Source of the DNA: an uncultured Lachnospiraceae bacterium
GTDB taxonomy: Bacteria; Bacillota; Clostridia; Lachnospirales; Lachnospiraceae
Length of the DNA stretch: 64,000 nt
Direction: 5' to 3'
NCBI GenBank assembly: GCA_910587635.1
Contig: CAJUNB010000008.1
Location: forward strand, 1 to 64,000
Positions 16,834 to 25,481 of this stretch are shown here, piece after piece. Made by a program: the position numbers and the translations under genes. How positions within the stretch are numbered: the stretch's first letter is position 1; every line of letters begins with the position of its first letter. Below the pieces are notes generated by a model. That model saw only the letters and a program-made list of their open reading frames with translations. It had not been told where the DNA came from and did not search any database.

Positions 16834-16871
16834 CTCTTTTCCCACTTTCCATCAGCGCATGTTTGTCACTG

Positions 16872-18470
16872 TCAATCCTTATCCCACTTATCGCAGAGGG
16901 CATTGACCTGATCCGCAAATTTTGCCATATCTTTGTTCGTACTGTCTCTGTTTTTCTGAATCACACTAAGAAGCCTCTGACCCGCTGCCAGCAGACGCTC
17001 AAAGATATCGCTGACTTTCCTGATCTTCTTTTTAAACGGAATCGGTCTGGCTTCATATTCACAGCTGTTTGTCAACAAGTCAAACCGGGTTCCACTGAAG
17101 GGTGCATAGGCTGAAAATCCTCTCTCCTCCAGGCAGTCCCGGAAGCTGTCGCATATACTGCTTTCCCCGTGTACCACAAAGACACGCTCCGGCTTTTTCG
17201 CAAAACCATCTATCCATTCCAAAAGTCCGTTTTTATCCGCATGTCCGCTCATGCCGGCCAGCTTACATATGTGAGCCCGGACAGTGATCATTTCTCCAAA
17301 GAGCTTGACCTCTTCCGCCCCTTCCACAATAATTCTGCCAAGGGTTCCCACTGCCTGATATCCCACAAAAAGTATCGTACATTCCGGCCGCCAGAGATTG
17401 TGTTTCAGATGATGGCGCACACGTCCCGCATCACACATGCCCGAAGCCGACAGAATGACCTTCGGCGTATGATCGAAATTGATGCCAATGGATTCTTCAC
17501 TTGTGATGGCAAGATGCAGTCCCGGGAACTGAATGGGGTTGATCCCCTGATTTACAAGTTCCATTGCCTCTTCGTCAAAACATGTATAAATATTTTTATT
17601 AAAAATTCCTGTGGCCTCCACGGCCAGAGGGCTGTCCACGTATACCGGGAAATCGGGGAAATTTTCCACGAGGCGGTCTGCCTTTATTTTCCGCAGAAAA
17701 TAGAGCATCTCCTGAGTGCGCCCCACCGCAAAGGACGGGATGACCACGTTGCCTCCCTTTGCAAACGTTTCGCTGAGAATCCCTGCCAGCTCTGTCACAT
17801 AGTCCGGCTTATCCGTGGAATGATATCTGTCACCGTATGTAGATTCCATTACTACATAATCAGCCTCTTCTGTAATCTTTGGATCTTTGATCAACGGCTG
17901 GTTCTTGTTCCCGATATCTCCCGAGAAGACGATCTTTTTTTCCTGCCCGTCCTCCTTTGCCCATACTTCAATACTGGAAGAACCAAGTAAGTGGCCAATA
18001 TCAGTAAAACGAATACGGATTCCATCACACAGATTAATGATCGTATCATAGTGACAGGGAACGATTCGTTTGATAACGCCATCCGCATCCTCCATCGTAT
18101 AGATGGCCTGCATTCCTTCCGTCGCATCATGCCGTTTCGCTTTTCTGTTTTTCCACTCAGCTTCCTGCATCTGGATGTGGGCACAGTCACGCAGCATGAT
18201 ACTGCACAGATCCGCACTGGCATCTGTCATCAATACCTGTCCCCGGAACCCTTTCGCATACAAAAGCGGCAGCAGTCCCGAATGATCGATATGGGCGTGA
18301 GTCAGAAGTACATAATCGATAAGCCCTTCCTGAATCGGAAGAGGTGCATTCTCGTACACATTGATTCCCTGTTCCATACCATAATCTACAAGTATGTTCT
18401 TCCCACACGCTTCCAGAAAATGACAGCTCCCCGTCACCTCATGGGCCGCCCCAATAAAAGTTAGTTTCAT
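16872..18470 (-). CDS. MBL-fold beta-CASP metallo-hydrolase, RNase-like
   Basis: 532 residues. The metallo-beta-lactamase motif THAHIDHSG provides the Zn ligands, and further motifs GDIG, ESTYGDR, PSFAVGRTQE, ASGMCDAGR and SGHADKNG are those of the beta-CASP/RMMBL family (YsbA/CPSF-like RNA exonucleases). It probably cleaves RNA in the cytoplasm. The true start is ATG 18470, preceded by GAAGGTGGG; the open frame continues 49 codons upstream through repeat DNA that encodes no plausible protein. A C-terminal tail after about residue 480 is outside the standard fold. Confidence 0.88.
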   Translation of the reverse strand: MKLTFIGAAHEVTGSCHFLEACGKNILVDYGMEQGINVYENAPLPIQEGLIDYVLLTHAHIDHSGLLPLLYAKGFRGQVLMTDASADLCSIMLRDCAHIQMQEAEWKNRKAKRHDATEGMQAIYTMEDADGVIKRIVPCHYDTIINLCDGIRIRFTDIGHLLGSSSIEVWAKEDGQEKKIVFSGDIGNKNQPLIKDPKITEEADYVVMESTYGDRYHSTDKPDYVTELAGILSETFAKGGNVVIPSFAVGRTQEMLYFLRKIKADRLVENFPDFPVYVDSPLAVEATGIFNKNIYTCFDEEAMELVNQGINPIQFPGLHLAITSEESIGINFDHTPKVILSASGMCDAGRVRHHLKHNLWRPECTILFVGYQAVGTLGRIIVEGAEEVKLFGEMITVRAHICKLAGMSGHADKNGLLEWIDGFAKKPERVFVVHGESSICDSFRDCLEERGFSAYAPFSGTRFDLLTNSCEYEARPIPFKKKIRKVSDIFERLLAAGQRLLSVIQKNRDSTNKDMAKFADQVNALCDKWDKD

Positions 18471-18525
18471 ATACCCACCTTCCTTTCCTTCCCTCAGATT
18501 TTCTCCTTTGTAATTTTCTCTGGCT

Positions 18526-18672
18526 CGGGCAGTGCCCCGGAAATCAAATGACCGCTTCGTCTTCCGGGCAGTGCCCCGGAAAACCTCCGGTTTCCCGGGG
18601 CTCGCTTCGCTCGCCAAGTATCTGAAAGGATAGATTTCTGTGCAAGCACAGCATCTATCCTTTCAGGCACTT
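18526..18672. repeat. Cluster of palindromic repeats upstream of the MBL hydrolase gene
   Basis: Two direct copies of an 18-bp GC-rich unit (GGGCAGTGCCC core) at 18526-18543 and 18565-18582 are followed by a near-palindrome (GGAAAACC/GGTTTCC). Then comes a very long hairpin (about 18615-18672, roughly 25 paired bases, loop CAAG). The piece GAAATCAAATGACCGCTTCG (18539-18558) matches 19 of 20 bases in the purA leader repeat. There is no T-run, so this is not an ordinary terminator. Confidence 0.7.
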
Positions 18673-18697
18673 GGCTCTGCCCTTTTCGGACATTATA

Positions 18698-19459
18698 TCA
18701 TATTCTCCAGTCAAAAACTATGTTTATTCCATACAATATAGACAAATGCAGGGGGTAAAACAGGTAGAAAAGGCGCATATTCTTTCTCCCTCGTTTTCCA
18801 TTATAAAATGGAAGTAACAGAAAGGCCGGAAAGCTCATAGGCCTTTCCGCCCAGATGCAGAATCCCCCTGCTGCGGCTGAAACCGGATAACGGTGCAGAA
18901 AATACAATACGCAAATAAGAAGGATACCTTTATAAGTATAATCCGAATGGCAGAGCCAGGCCAGAAAGCCTCCCACTGCAATCACTCCTGCACAGGCCGT
19001 AATAACGCTCCACTCAGACAATTTTTCCTGGTATTTGATAAACTCCACAAGGCACAGCACAAGAAATCCCAGAAACAACGTAACCAGTACATTCTGTCTC
19101 GCCGGGTTCCACAGTTTTCCCGATATGGCCAGGTCATATGGTATTTCGGAAAGCATCGCAAGGAGAAACAGACGCCATCCATATTTTTTCCTGTCTTTTG
19201 TATGCAGAAATCCCTCTACAAGCAAAAACGCAAAGAGCGGAAATGCTGTCCTTCCGGCAGAACGCATACTGTGATAGAGCATTTTCCATCTGATCACCTG
19301 TCCATCGGAAAGCAGGGCAAGATTTGTTCTCACGTAGCCTTTCAAAACAACAGCAGCAATATGATCTACTGTCATCGAAACGGCTGCTATCCATTTCAAC
19401 ACATTTCCAGTAAGAAATTGATATTGTGTTTTGATTACCGGCTGCTTTTTATACTCCAT
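18698..19459 (-). CDS. TraX family membrane protein
   Basis: 253 residues with about seven or eight transmembrane segments. The pattern KWIAAVSMTVDHIA near the N-terminus, RTAFPLFAFLLVEGF and the later YLFYPLHLSILYGI are typical of TraX/acyltransferase-like proteins. TraX of the F plasmid N-acetylates pilin. In Firmicute chromosomes members are stand-alone and the substrate is unknown, probably a surface polymer or peptide. It is divergent from the MATE gene. No conjugation genes surround it. Confidence 0.85.
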   Translation of the reverse strand: MEYKKQPVIKTQYQFLTGNVLKWIAAVSMTVDHIAAVVLKGYVRTNLALLSDGQVIRWKMLYHSMRSAGRTAFPLFAFLLVEGFLHTKDRKKYGWRLFLLAMLSEIPYDLAISGKLWNPARQNVLVTLFLGFLVLCLVEFIKYQEKLSEWSVITACAGVIAVGGFLAWLCHSDYTYKGILLICVLYFLHRYPVSAAAGGFCIWAERPMSFPAFLLLPFYNGKRGRKNMRLFYLFYPLHLSILYGINIVFDWRI

Positions 19460-19653
19460 AAATCTTATTCTTTTCTTTCTGCAGACTGACTGTATACATT
19501 ATCCGCTAAAATAGCTTTACCGATTACAATACCATCGGATTTTCCTGTTATTCCTATAAATTATCCTATCATATTTCCCTGTCTATTTCCACGCTGGAAA
19601 TTCTCCTTCTCCTGTGATATGATAAGGCACAATACATAGAAACGAGGCCTAAA

Positions 19654-21012
19654 ATGCAGAAAAATAATACATTTTACCATAAAATAGGAAAACTTGTTGT
19701 CCCTATCGTCATCCAGAATCTGCTCAGTGCGGCAGTCAGCTCCGCCGACGTCGTCATGCTGAACTATGTGGGACAGTCCTCCATATCCGCCGTATCTCTG
19801 GCTTCCCAATACGCCAGTGTACTTTTCATGGTCTTTTATGGTATCGGCGCCGGCGTCACAATGCTCTCCGCTCAATATTACGGAAAGGGAGATATACAGG
19901 CCATTCAAACGATTCAGGGGATTGCCTTGCGTTTTTCTCTCATAATCTCCGCAGGCTTTTCCCTCCTGGCCCTTCTGATTCCGCAAATAATGATGCGCCT
20001 GTTCACAAATGACTCCGAGCTGATCGCCATAGGAGCTTCCTATCTCCGATGCATGAGCATCTGTTATCTCTGCTGGGGCGTTACAGAAGTCTATATCGCC
20101 ACTCTCAGAAGTACGGGAAAAGTCTTTATCAGTACGGCGTTGAACACTCTTGCTTTTTCCGTCAATGTCCTTTTGAACGCCGTATTTATTTTCGGTCTCT
20201 TCGGTGCACCGAAACTGGGGGCTGCCGGTGTCGCCATTGCCACTTCTCTCTCCCGGCTCACAGAGCTTTTGGCCTGCTTTGCCGTATCCGCCACAGGCAG
20301 ATATATCCGTCTGGATTTACGGTATCTATTTGTACGGGATAAAGCGCTCTTCTCCGACTTTATCAGACTGTCCCTGCCGGCCCTCGGCAATGATGTAGCA
20401 TGGGGCACGGCCTTTTCCATGTACTCCGTCATTATCGGCCATCTGGGGACAGATGCTGTAGCCGCCAATTCCTTCGTCATCGTCGTGCGCAATTTCGGGA
20501 CAGTGCTCTGCTTCGGAGCCGCCAGTGCCGGAGGTATTCTCCTTGGCAATATTATCGGCGAAAATAAGATGGAAGAAGCAAGAAAAAGTGCCGGAAAGCT
20601 CCTGAGATTGGCAATCGTCACAGGTATCGCAGGCGGCCTGATCATTCTGGCTTCCATCCCTTTCGTCATGCAATACGCAGATCTGTCCGCTCAGGCTATG
20701 CACTATCTGAAATACATGCTTCTGATCAATACCTACTATGTCCTGGGCGCAGCCGTAAACAACACGATGATCGCAGGCATCTTCCGTTCGGGAGGAGACA
20801 GCCGGTTTGGATTTCTCTGTGATATTTTAGACATGTGGTGCTATGGCGTGCCTCTTGGTTTCATTGCGGCATTTGTCCTGAAGCTCCCTGTCATGTGGGT
20901 ATATTTTCTGATCTGCACCGATGAATTTGTAAAATGGCCCTGGATTATCAAACATTACCGAAGCGGCAAATGGTTACATAATATTACAAGAGAAAGGAAA
21001 ATTCCTCTATAA
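19654..21012 (+). CDS. MATE family efflux transporter
   Basis: 452 residues with twelve predicted transmembrane segments and the MATE duplication. NorM-type segments such as PIVIQNLLSAAVSSADVVML are visible near the start. MATE proteins export cationic drugs or metabolites in exchange for Na+ or H+. The start ATG follows GAGG. It overlaps the beginning of a decayed flavodoxin gene at its 3' end. A second MATE exporter is encoded at 44785. The substrate cannot be predicted. Confidence 0.93.
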   Translation: MQKNNTFYHKIGKLVVPIVIQNLLSAAVSSADVVMLNYVGQSSISAVSLASQYASVLFMVFYGIGAGVTMLSAQYYGKGDIQAIQTIQGIALRFSLIISAGFSLLALLIPQIMMRLFTNDSELIAIGASYLRCMSICYLCWGVTEVYIATLRSTGKVFISTALNTLAFSVNVLLNAVFIFGLFGAPKLGAAGVAIATSLSRLTELLACFAVSATGRYIRLDLRYLFVRDKALFSDFIRLSLPALGNDVAWGTAFSMYSVIIGHLGTDAVAANSFVIVVRNFGTVLCFGAASAGGILLGNIIGENKMEEARKSAGKLLRLAIVTGIAGGLIILASIPFVMQYADLSAQAMHYLKYMLLINTYYVLGAAVNNTMIAGIFRSGGDSRFGFLCDILDMWCYGVPLGFIAAFVLKLPVMWVYFLICTDEFVKWPWIIKHYRSGKWLHNITRERKIPL

Positions 21013-21360
21013 AAGCAGCAATTCTGTTTCTCTCTGTCCACCATGGCAATACGAAAAAAGTAGCGCAGGCGATGGCCGAAACCCTCTCCGCCGATTTTAT
21101 CGACCTGTCCGGTCAATCTATAGAAAGCATTTCCGGATATGATCTGATCGGTCTGGCTTCCGGGTGTTTTTTCGGAAGTATGCACGAAAAAATAATAATA
21201 AAAGATTTTGAAGGACAGAAATATAGAAGTGATCGGCAGTTTTCAGTGCAGAGGTTTTGATACATTTGGTCCCTTTGGAAAGATTGGCGGCATTGCCAGA
21301 GGACATCCCAACAAAAAAGATCTGGATAGTGGCATTCTCCACTCGCACGAATGCATATAA
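21003..21360 (+). pseudogene. Flavodoxin-family protein, decayed
   Basis: Just after the MATE stop, the plus strand encodes KAAILFLSVHHGNTKKVAQ and then SGYDLIGLASGCFFGSMHEK, the FMN-binding start of a flavodoxin-family protein. In another frame there follows GSFQCRGFDTFGPFGKIGGIARGHPNKKDL, which is the C-terminal part of the same family. The middle (~40-50 residues) is missing and a frameshift separates the halves. The expected start codon reads ATA (21009-21011) at the right distance from an AAAGGA ribosome binding site. All three defects mark it as dead. Confidence 0.85.
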
Positions 21361-21419
21361 AAACAGCCTGTAAAGGAACACTCCCTCACAGGCCATTGTA
21401 TCATATTAAAAGCTCCGCT

Positions 21420-21776
21420 TTATGCCACCTTGCCTTTGGCAATCTCTGCCAGCTTTGCAAAACCTTCCGCATCATATACTGCCATATCTGCCAGCATTTT
21501 TCTGTTGATATCAATCTCTGCCAGTTTCAACCCATGCATAAATTTGCTATAGGAAAGACCATTCATCCTGGCTGCTGCATTGATACGTGCAATCCACAAA
21601 CGTCTGAACTGACGCTTTCTCTCTTTTCTTCCTGCATAGGATGATGTCAGAGCTCTCATCACAGACTGCTTTGCCACTCTGTACTGTTTGGATCTGGCTC
21701 CTCTGTATCCCTTTGCAAGCTTTAAAATTCTATTGTGTTTTTTCTTTGCGTTTAAACCGCCTTTAATTCTTGCCAT
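21420..21776 (-). CDS. rplT: 50S ribosomal protein L20
   Basis: 118 residues, the standard L20 length. Typical sequence: ARIKGGLNAKKKHNRILKLAKGYRGARSKQYR at the basic N-terminus (cited in part) and RLWIARINAAARMNGLSYS in the middle. L20 binds 23S rRNA early in 50S assembly and, in other bacteria, also represses its own operon by binding the leader. It is the last gene of infC-rpmI-rplT, 21 bases after rpmI, with an AGGAGG ribosome binding site. Confidence 0.97.
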   Translation of the reverse strand: MARIKGGLNAKKKHNRILKLAKGYRGARSKQYRVAKQSVMRALTSSYAGRKERKRQFRRLWIARINAAARMNGLSYSKFMHGLKLAEIDINRKMLADMAVYDAEGFAKLAEIAKGKVA

Positions 21777-21797
21777 GTCTTATATCCTCCTTGCGAC

Positions 21798-21995
21798 TTA
21801 TAAATACGGTAAAATCTTCTTCATATTCTTAACATTAGTTGCATCAGTAATCGCCGGCTTTCTAAGATTTCTCTTTCTTTTTGTAGATTTCTTTGTCAAG
21901 ATATGGCTTTTGTAAGCTTTCGCTCTTTTTAATTTTCCTGTTCCTGTTACTTTAAACCGTTTTGCTGCTGCTCTGCTTGTCTTCATTTTTGGCAT
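21798..21995 (-). CDS. rpmI: 50S ribosomal protein L35
   Basis: 65 residues, highly basic, beginning MPKMKTSRAAAKRFKVTGTG, the L35 signature. It is a small late-assembly protein of the large ribosomal subunit. It is located between infC and rplT as in nearly all bacteria, 54 bases after infC, with an AGGAGG ribosome binding site. Confidence 0.97.
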   Translation of the reverse strand: MPKMKTSRAAAKRFKVTGTGKLKRAKAYKSHILTKKSTKRKRNLRKPAITDATNVKNMKKILPYL

Positions 21996-22049
21996 AGTTA
22001 CATTCCTCCTATCAATACTGTAGTCAATCCTCTATTTTAACTGTACGAA

Positions 22050-22556
22050 TTAACGTTTTTCAGTTAAAAACATCGTCATACTCCTGCCTTCCACCTTCGG
22101 CGCCTTTTCCACAACAGCAATATCGGAAAGCTGCTGCGCCACATCGTCCAGAATATGTTTGCTGTTTGCCATATGTGCCATTTCTCTTCCCCGGAAACGC
22201 AGTGTCATCTTTACTTTGTCTCCTTTTGTCAGAAACTTCCTGGCCGCATTGACCTTTGTATTCAAATCATTTTTATCAATATTGGGAGACAGCCGAATCT
22301 CCTTCACATCAATAATTCTCTGTTTTTTCTTTGCTTCTTTTTCCTTCCGGGTCTGCTCATATCTGAACTTGCCATAGTCCACAATTTTACATACCGGAGG
22401 CTTCGCTGTCGGTGCAATCTTGACAAGGTCCAGCCCTGCCTCTTCCGCAAGCCGCATAGCCTCTCTGGAAGGCATGATTCCCAACTGCTCTCCATTCTCC
22501 CCAATGACCCGTACTTCTCTGTCCCTAATCTGTTCGTTGACCATTAAATCGCTAAT
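22050..22556 (-). CDS. infC: Translation initiation factor IF-3
   Basis: 168 residues. IF-3 keeps 30S subunits free and checks start-codon pairing. N-terminal VNEQIRDREVRVIGENGEQLGI and the linker and C-terminal domain (KVKMTLRFRGREMAH) are typical. I place the start at ATT 22556: GGGAGG lies exactly 8 bases upstream and the product begins (M)SDLMVNEQIRD. AUU starts are known for infC and permit autoregulation, since IF-3 discriminates against them. The in-frame ATG at 22544 has poor spacing. The operon leader holds an attenuator. Confidence 0.93.
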   Translation of the reverse strand: MSDLMVNEQIRDREVRVIGENGEQLGIMPSREAMRLAEEAGLDLVKIAPTAKPPVCKIVDYGKFRYEQTRKEKEAKKKQRIIDVKEIRLSPNIDKNDLNTKVNAARKFLTKGDKVKMTLRFRGREMAHMANSKHILDDVAQQLSDIAVVEKAPKVEGRSMTMFLTEKR

Positions 22557-22641
22557 TTTTTTGCCCTCCCAATATACGATGAAATAGAATAAAAAAGAAT
22601 TGCACATCCCTGTTTTATCGTACAAGAATCTCCTACACAAT

Positions 22642-22756
22642 AAAAAAGTGGATAGCATACCTATCCACTACAAAAATCCATAATAACAGTACCAAAATAC
22701 TGTATCACGGAACAATAAACACCTGAAGCCCAATCGCCGCAGGGTGAGAGTGGATA
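22642..22756 (-). promoter_or_regulatory. Transcription attenuator in the infC-rpmI-rplT leader
   Basis: In the minus-strand RNA, a terminator hairpin GTGGATAG-loop-CTATCCAC followed by TTTTTT occupies 22642-22668, 86 bases before the infC start. Further upstream, TATCCACT (22749-22756) is complementary over 8 bases to the terminator's 5' arm (AGTGGATA), so it can form a competing antiterminator. The layout is that of a ribosomal-protein leader controlled by termination, perhaps by L20 or IF-3 level. Confidence 0.75.
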
Positions 22757-22788
22757 CTCTGCTTAGCTGTTCTGTACCATACTTGGAT

Positions 22789-22817
22789 ACTATAGCATAC
22801 TGCCACTTTTCTGTCAA
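22789..22817 (-). promoter_or_regulatory. Sigma-A promoter of the infC operon
   Basis: Minus strand: perfect TTGACA (22812-22817), 17-base spacer, TATAGT (22789-22794). The -35 box overlaps the stop codon of the upstream PHP gene. The leader is about 225 bases long. Confidence 0.8.
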
Positions 22818-23740
22818 ATGTTTTTTAGCTGTAATCCGATACATGGTTGCAGGAAACGACAGACCTCCCGCTCGATGTCATCTCTGTCCCACCTGTTTTT
22901 GTCACAGATCTGTCCGATCTTCACCGCAGGCTTTGTTTTCCCGTGGAAATCGCTGCCACAGGTCATGCCCAGCCCGGCCTTTTTTGTACTGTTATAGAAA
23001 TATTCGGTCTGCTCTTGTGTATGATAACTGCTGAAAACTTCTACGCCGTCAATCCCAAGAGCCAGTATATCCGTCAGCTTTTCTTCCTTTCCTCTCAGAT
23101 TGGCACCGGGATGAGCCAATACAGCCATTCCATCATTTCTATGGATGACATCAATCATATCTTCCATCCCGGGAAATCGTATTGCCACATGACAGGGCCT
23201 TCCCTGAGAATAAAAATCCCAGTAAAAATTTACATAAGGATTGTCGCCCCGTCTTCCTCCCGGCCTATAGACTTCCAAAAGTGGGTGTGTCCGATATTCT
23301 TCTTTCCGAAGGATCACTTCCCCAAACATCTCTCCTGTCCAACGATCTTTCCTATAACTGTGTTCCGAGACGCTCCGCATATCATCTTCTGTCACGGCAA
23401 AACCAAGTTTCCTCGTCCTGGCAAGCATTTCTTTGGATGCCTCCACGCTCTGACTTGCGATATTTTCTTCGATCCGGACAAAATCCTCTCCCATCCAGTT
23501 GATGCCATATCCGAGCAAATGAAAATTAATTTTTTCCCATACACAGTCAATCTCAATCCCCGGAATCACTTTGACAGAATGCTTCCCTCCTGCCATCTCC
23601 CCTTCTCTACAACCGCGGATACAGTTATGGTCAGTAATTGCCGCGATAGAAATCCCCTCTTCTGCACACCGGGATACAAGCTGCGTCGGTGTCAGCTCCC
23701 CATCATCACTGTAAATACTATGTATATGCAGATCAATCAT
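22814..23740 (-). CDS. PHP domain phosphoesterase
   Basis: 308 residues of the PHP family (metal-dependent phosphoesterases related to histidinol phosphatase and the polymerase III PHP domain). Metal-binding motifs: DLHIHSIYSDD at the N-terminus, ITDHNCIRG, PGIEID, LAHPG and SDFHGK near the C-terminus. Members include 3',5'-nucleoside bisphosphate and RNA/DNA 5'-3' exonucleases (TrpH-like), but the central part here diverges from TrpH, so the substrate is open. It is transcribed toward infC and divergently from the AraC regulator. Confidence 0.85.
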   Translation of the reverse strand: MIDLHIHSIYSDDGELTPTQLVSRCAEEGISIAAITDHNCIRGCREGEMAGGKHSVKVIPGIEIDCVWEKINFHLLGYGINWMGEDFVRIEENIASQSVEASKEMLARTRKLGFAVTEDDMRSVSEHSYRKDRWTGEMFGEVILRKEEYRTHPLLEVYRPGGRRGDNPYVNFYWDFYSQGRPCHVAIRFPGMEDMIDVIHRNDGMAVLAHPGANLRGKEEKLTDILALGIDGVEVFSSYHTQEQTEYFYNSTKKAGLGMTCGSDFHGKTKPAVKIGQICDKNRWDRDDIEREVCRFLQPCIGLQLKNI

Positions 23741-23834
23741 CCTTCTACTCCCTTTCAGATTATTTCTTTTAATTACATATTTTCTACGATAGAATTAAAA
23801 AATTACTAAAGATAAAAAATAAAAGGAGCGTATT

Positions 23835-24752
23835 ATGCTGCTGTTTACCTACTGTTCCATCCCGGACAGGCCCGATCACGAACTGCCTGTCCACGGCACT
23901 CCCGCCTTTCCAGTCGCCTGCTACCACTGCAGCCTTGCAGTCCGGCATTTTGCATGGCAATGGCATGATGAGCTGGAACTGATTGTCATTCTGGAAGGTA
24001 CTGCCACAATCTGTACAGATACCAGCCAACATAGGCTGCAAAAGGGAGAAGGAATATTCATCAACGCCACGATTTTACACAAACTCTCTCCTGCCAGTTC
24101 CAACTCATGTCGACTATATTCTGTCGTTTTCCTCCCCAAACTCATAGGAGGCAGCACTGACAGCATTTATTGGCAGAGCTATCTATATCCTCTTATCTCT
24201 GACATGTTCCGGCCATTTACACCGCTTTCCCCAGATAAACACTGGCAGGCCGAAATATTGGAGCAGACAAAAGATGTATACCATATCTGCCAGTCAAGAA
24301 CCCCAGGGTACGAATTTTCCGTTCGTGAAAAACTCTCCAAAGCAGTTTTCCTTCTGACTTCCAACCCATCCCACATCCATAGACATCACAATGAAAAATT
24401 GCTGAGAGACACAATCAGAATCAAACGAATGCTACAATACATCCACTTTCATTATCAAGAGCCAATTACCATGCAACAGATTTCAGAAAGTGCCGGCATC
24501 AGCTCCAGCGAAGCACTTCGCTGCTTCCACGCCTCCATCGGTATCACTCCCATTCAGTATGTAAAACAATATCGGTTGGAATGTGCCGCCAAGCAGTTGG
24601 AATCTACGTCAGAAAAAGTGAATACCATAGGGAAGGTATGTGGCTTCCGGGAAATCAGCTATTTCACAAAAATATTCCGGGATACCTATGGCTGTACCCC
24701 TTCCGAATACCGGAAACGTAAGAATCCAAAAGACAAAGAAGCAGACACCTGA
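23835..24752 (+). CDS. AraC family transcriptional regulator
   Basis: 305 residues. The N-terminal half is a cupin-like sensor domain (WHDELELIVILEG, then KGEGIFIN), which probably binds a small molecule. The C-terminal ~100 residues are a double helix-turn-helix of the AraC/XylS type (ITMQQISESAGISSSEALRCF, cited in part, and FREISYFTKIFRDTYGCTPSEYR). It has an AAAGGAG ribosome binding site. No metabolic target operon lies beside it, so the regulon cannot be read from context. It is followed by a pair of long direct repeats. Confidence 0.92.
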   Translation: MLLFTYCSIPDRPDHELPVHGTPAFPVACYHCSLAVRHFAWQWHDELELIVILEGTATICTDTSQHRLQKGEGIFINATILHKLSPASSNSCRLYSVVFLPKLIGGSTDSIYWQSYLYPLISDMFRPFTPLSPDKHWQAEILEQTKDVYHICQSRTPGYEFSVREKLSKAVFLLTSNPSHIHRHHNEKLLRDTIRIKRMLQYIHFHYQEPITMQQISESAGISSSEALRCFHASIGITPIQYVKQYRLECAAKQLESTSEKVNTIGKVCGFREISYFTKIFRDTYGCTPSEYRKRKNPKDKEADT

Positions 24753-25003
24753 TTTCATCGGACATTTGCTCATTAATACCGCAGGAAAAACAAATGGCTG
24801 CTCTGCAGCCGCTTGTTTTTCCTGCATGGTGAATTTTTATGTATCTGATTATACTTCGGCAGAGACCCGTAAAACTGTTCACACTATAACATCTAAACTC
24901 GCAAATCAGCGCTTTCAGCGCTTCTTGTCCGATTTCATCGGACATTTGCTCGTTAATACCGCAGGAAAAACAAATGGCTGCTCTGCAGCCGCTTGTTTTT
25001 CCT
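24751..25003. repeat. Pair of 73-bp direct repeats, each holding a hairpin
   Basis: Two near-identical 73-bp copies (24751-24823 and 24931-25003, one mismatch) lie exactly 180 bases apart. Each ends in an inverted repeat with 10-bp outer arms (GGAAAAACAA/TTGTTTTTCC) and an inner GGCTG/CAGCC. The second copy starts inside a smaller hairpin GTCCGAT-TTC-ATCGGAC. The hairpin after the AraC gene may also act as its terminator. No open reading frame of note is present between or inside them. Confidence 0.8.
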
Positions 25004-25020
25004 TTGCGGTTATTATATCA

Positions 25021-25078
25021 TAAAAAGGGCCGGAAGAACAGTGTCACATCCATTCTGTTCTCTCCCAGCCCTTTTTCG
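25021..25078 (-). terminator. Intrinsic terminator after the DUF1540 gene
   Basis: Minus strand: outer stem AAAAAGGGC/GCCCTTTTT with an inner GAACAG/CTGTTC stem, followed by TTTTTATGA. It begins 8 bases after the DUF1540 stop codon and could also act on plus-strand transcripts. Confidence 0.7.
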
Positions 25079-25085
25079 AACGTTT

Positions 25086-25400
25086 CTATTTCTTAAAGGT
25101 ACCACAGGCTGTCTGATGACAGTCGCATGCACCATTTCCTTTGATATCCACATGTTCCGCATGGCACTTATAATTTGTATTGTACATGCAGTTGGACGCT
25201 TCGCAATCGATACTGATCGTTCTGCAAGGATGCTCCAGAGCACTTATATAGGAATCTCCCGCCCTTTTCCCCGAAAAACTTTCACAGCATGTATCATCTT
25301 TGCTTTCCGCATGCTTGCCTCCCACCATAATATCACCTTTGCAGCAGCTTTTACTTTTGTTGTATACGCAGTTTTCCACACCGCAATCCAGTTGAGCCAT
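25086..25400 (-). CDS. DUF1540 domain protein (two Cys-rich repeats)
   Basis: 104 residues with two copies of the DUF1540 motif: C-x4-C-x6-8-C patterns around CGVENCVYNKSKSC with TCCESF, and CEASNCMYNTNYKC with TACGTF. The cysteines suggest metal binding. The function of the family is unknown. Start ATG 25400 has a well-placed AAAGGAG; an earlier ATG is ten codons upstream. The promoter fits sigma-G, suggesting expression in the forespore and a possible spore protein. That is an inference from the promoter. Confidence 0.85.
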   Translation of the reverse strand: MAQLDCGVENCVYNKSKSCCKGDIMVGGKHAESKDDTCCESFSGKRAGDSYISALEHPCRTISIDCEASNCMYNTNYKCHAEHVDIKGNGACDCHQTACGTFKK

Positions 25401-25481
25401 ATCGTTCTCCTTTCCTATTTTCCGTCGCAATCCCGGCGCTCACCAATGCTTTCGTCCGGGCAGACTTTGTCTGATAGAATA

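Noticed and set aside
17169..17990. 273-codon plus-strand frame inside the MBL gene
   Set aside because: Antisense shadow of a well-supported gene; no start signal or domain.
22557..22658. Longer N-terminus for IF-3
   Set aside because: The extra ~34 codons are not IF-3-like and include leader RNA; the ATT at 22556 with GGGAGG fits better.
24751..25003. Possible CRISPR array
   Set aside because: Only two 73-bp copies, with internal palindromes and no cas genes; spacing and unit length do not fit.
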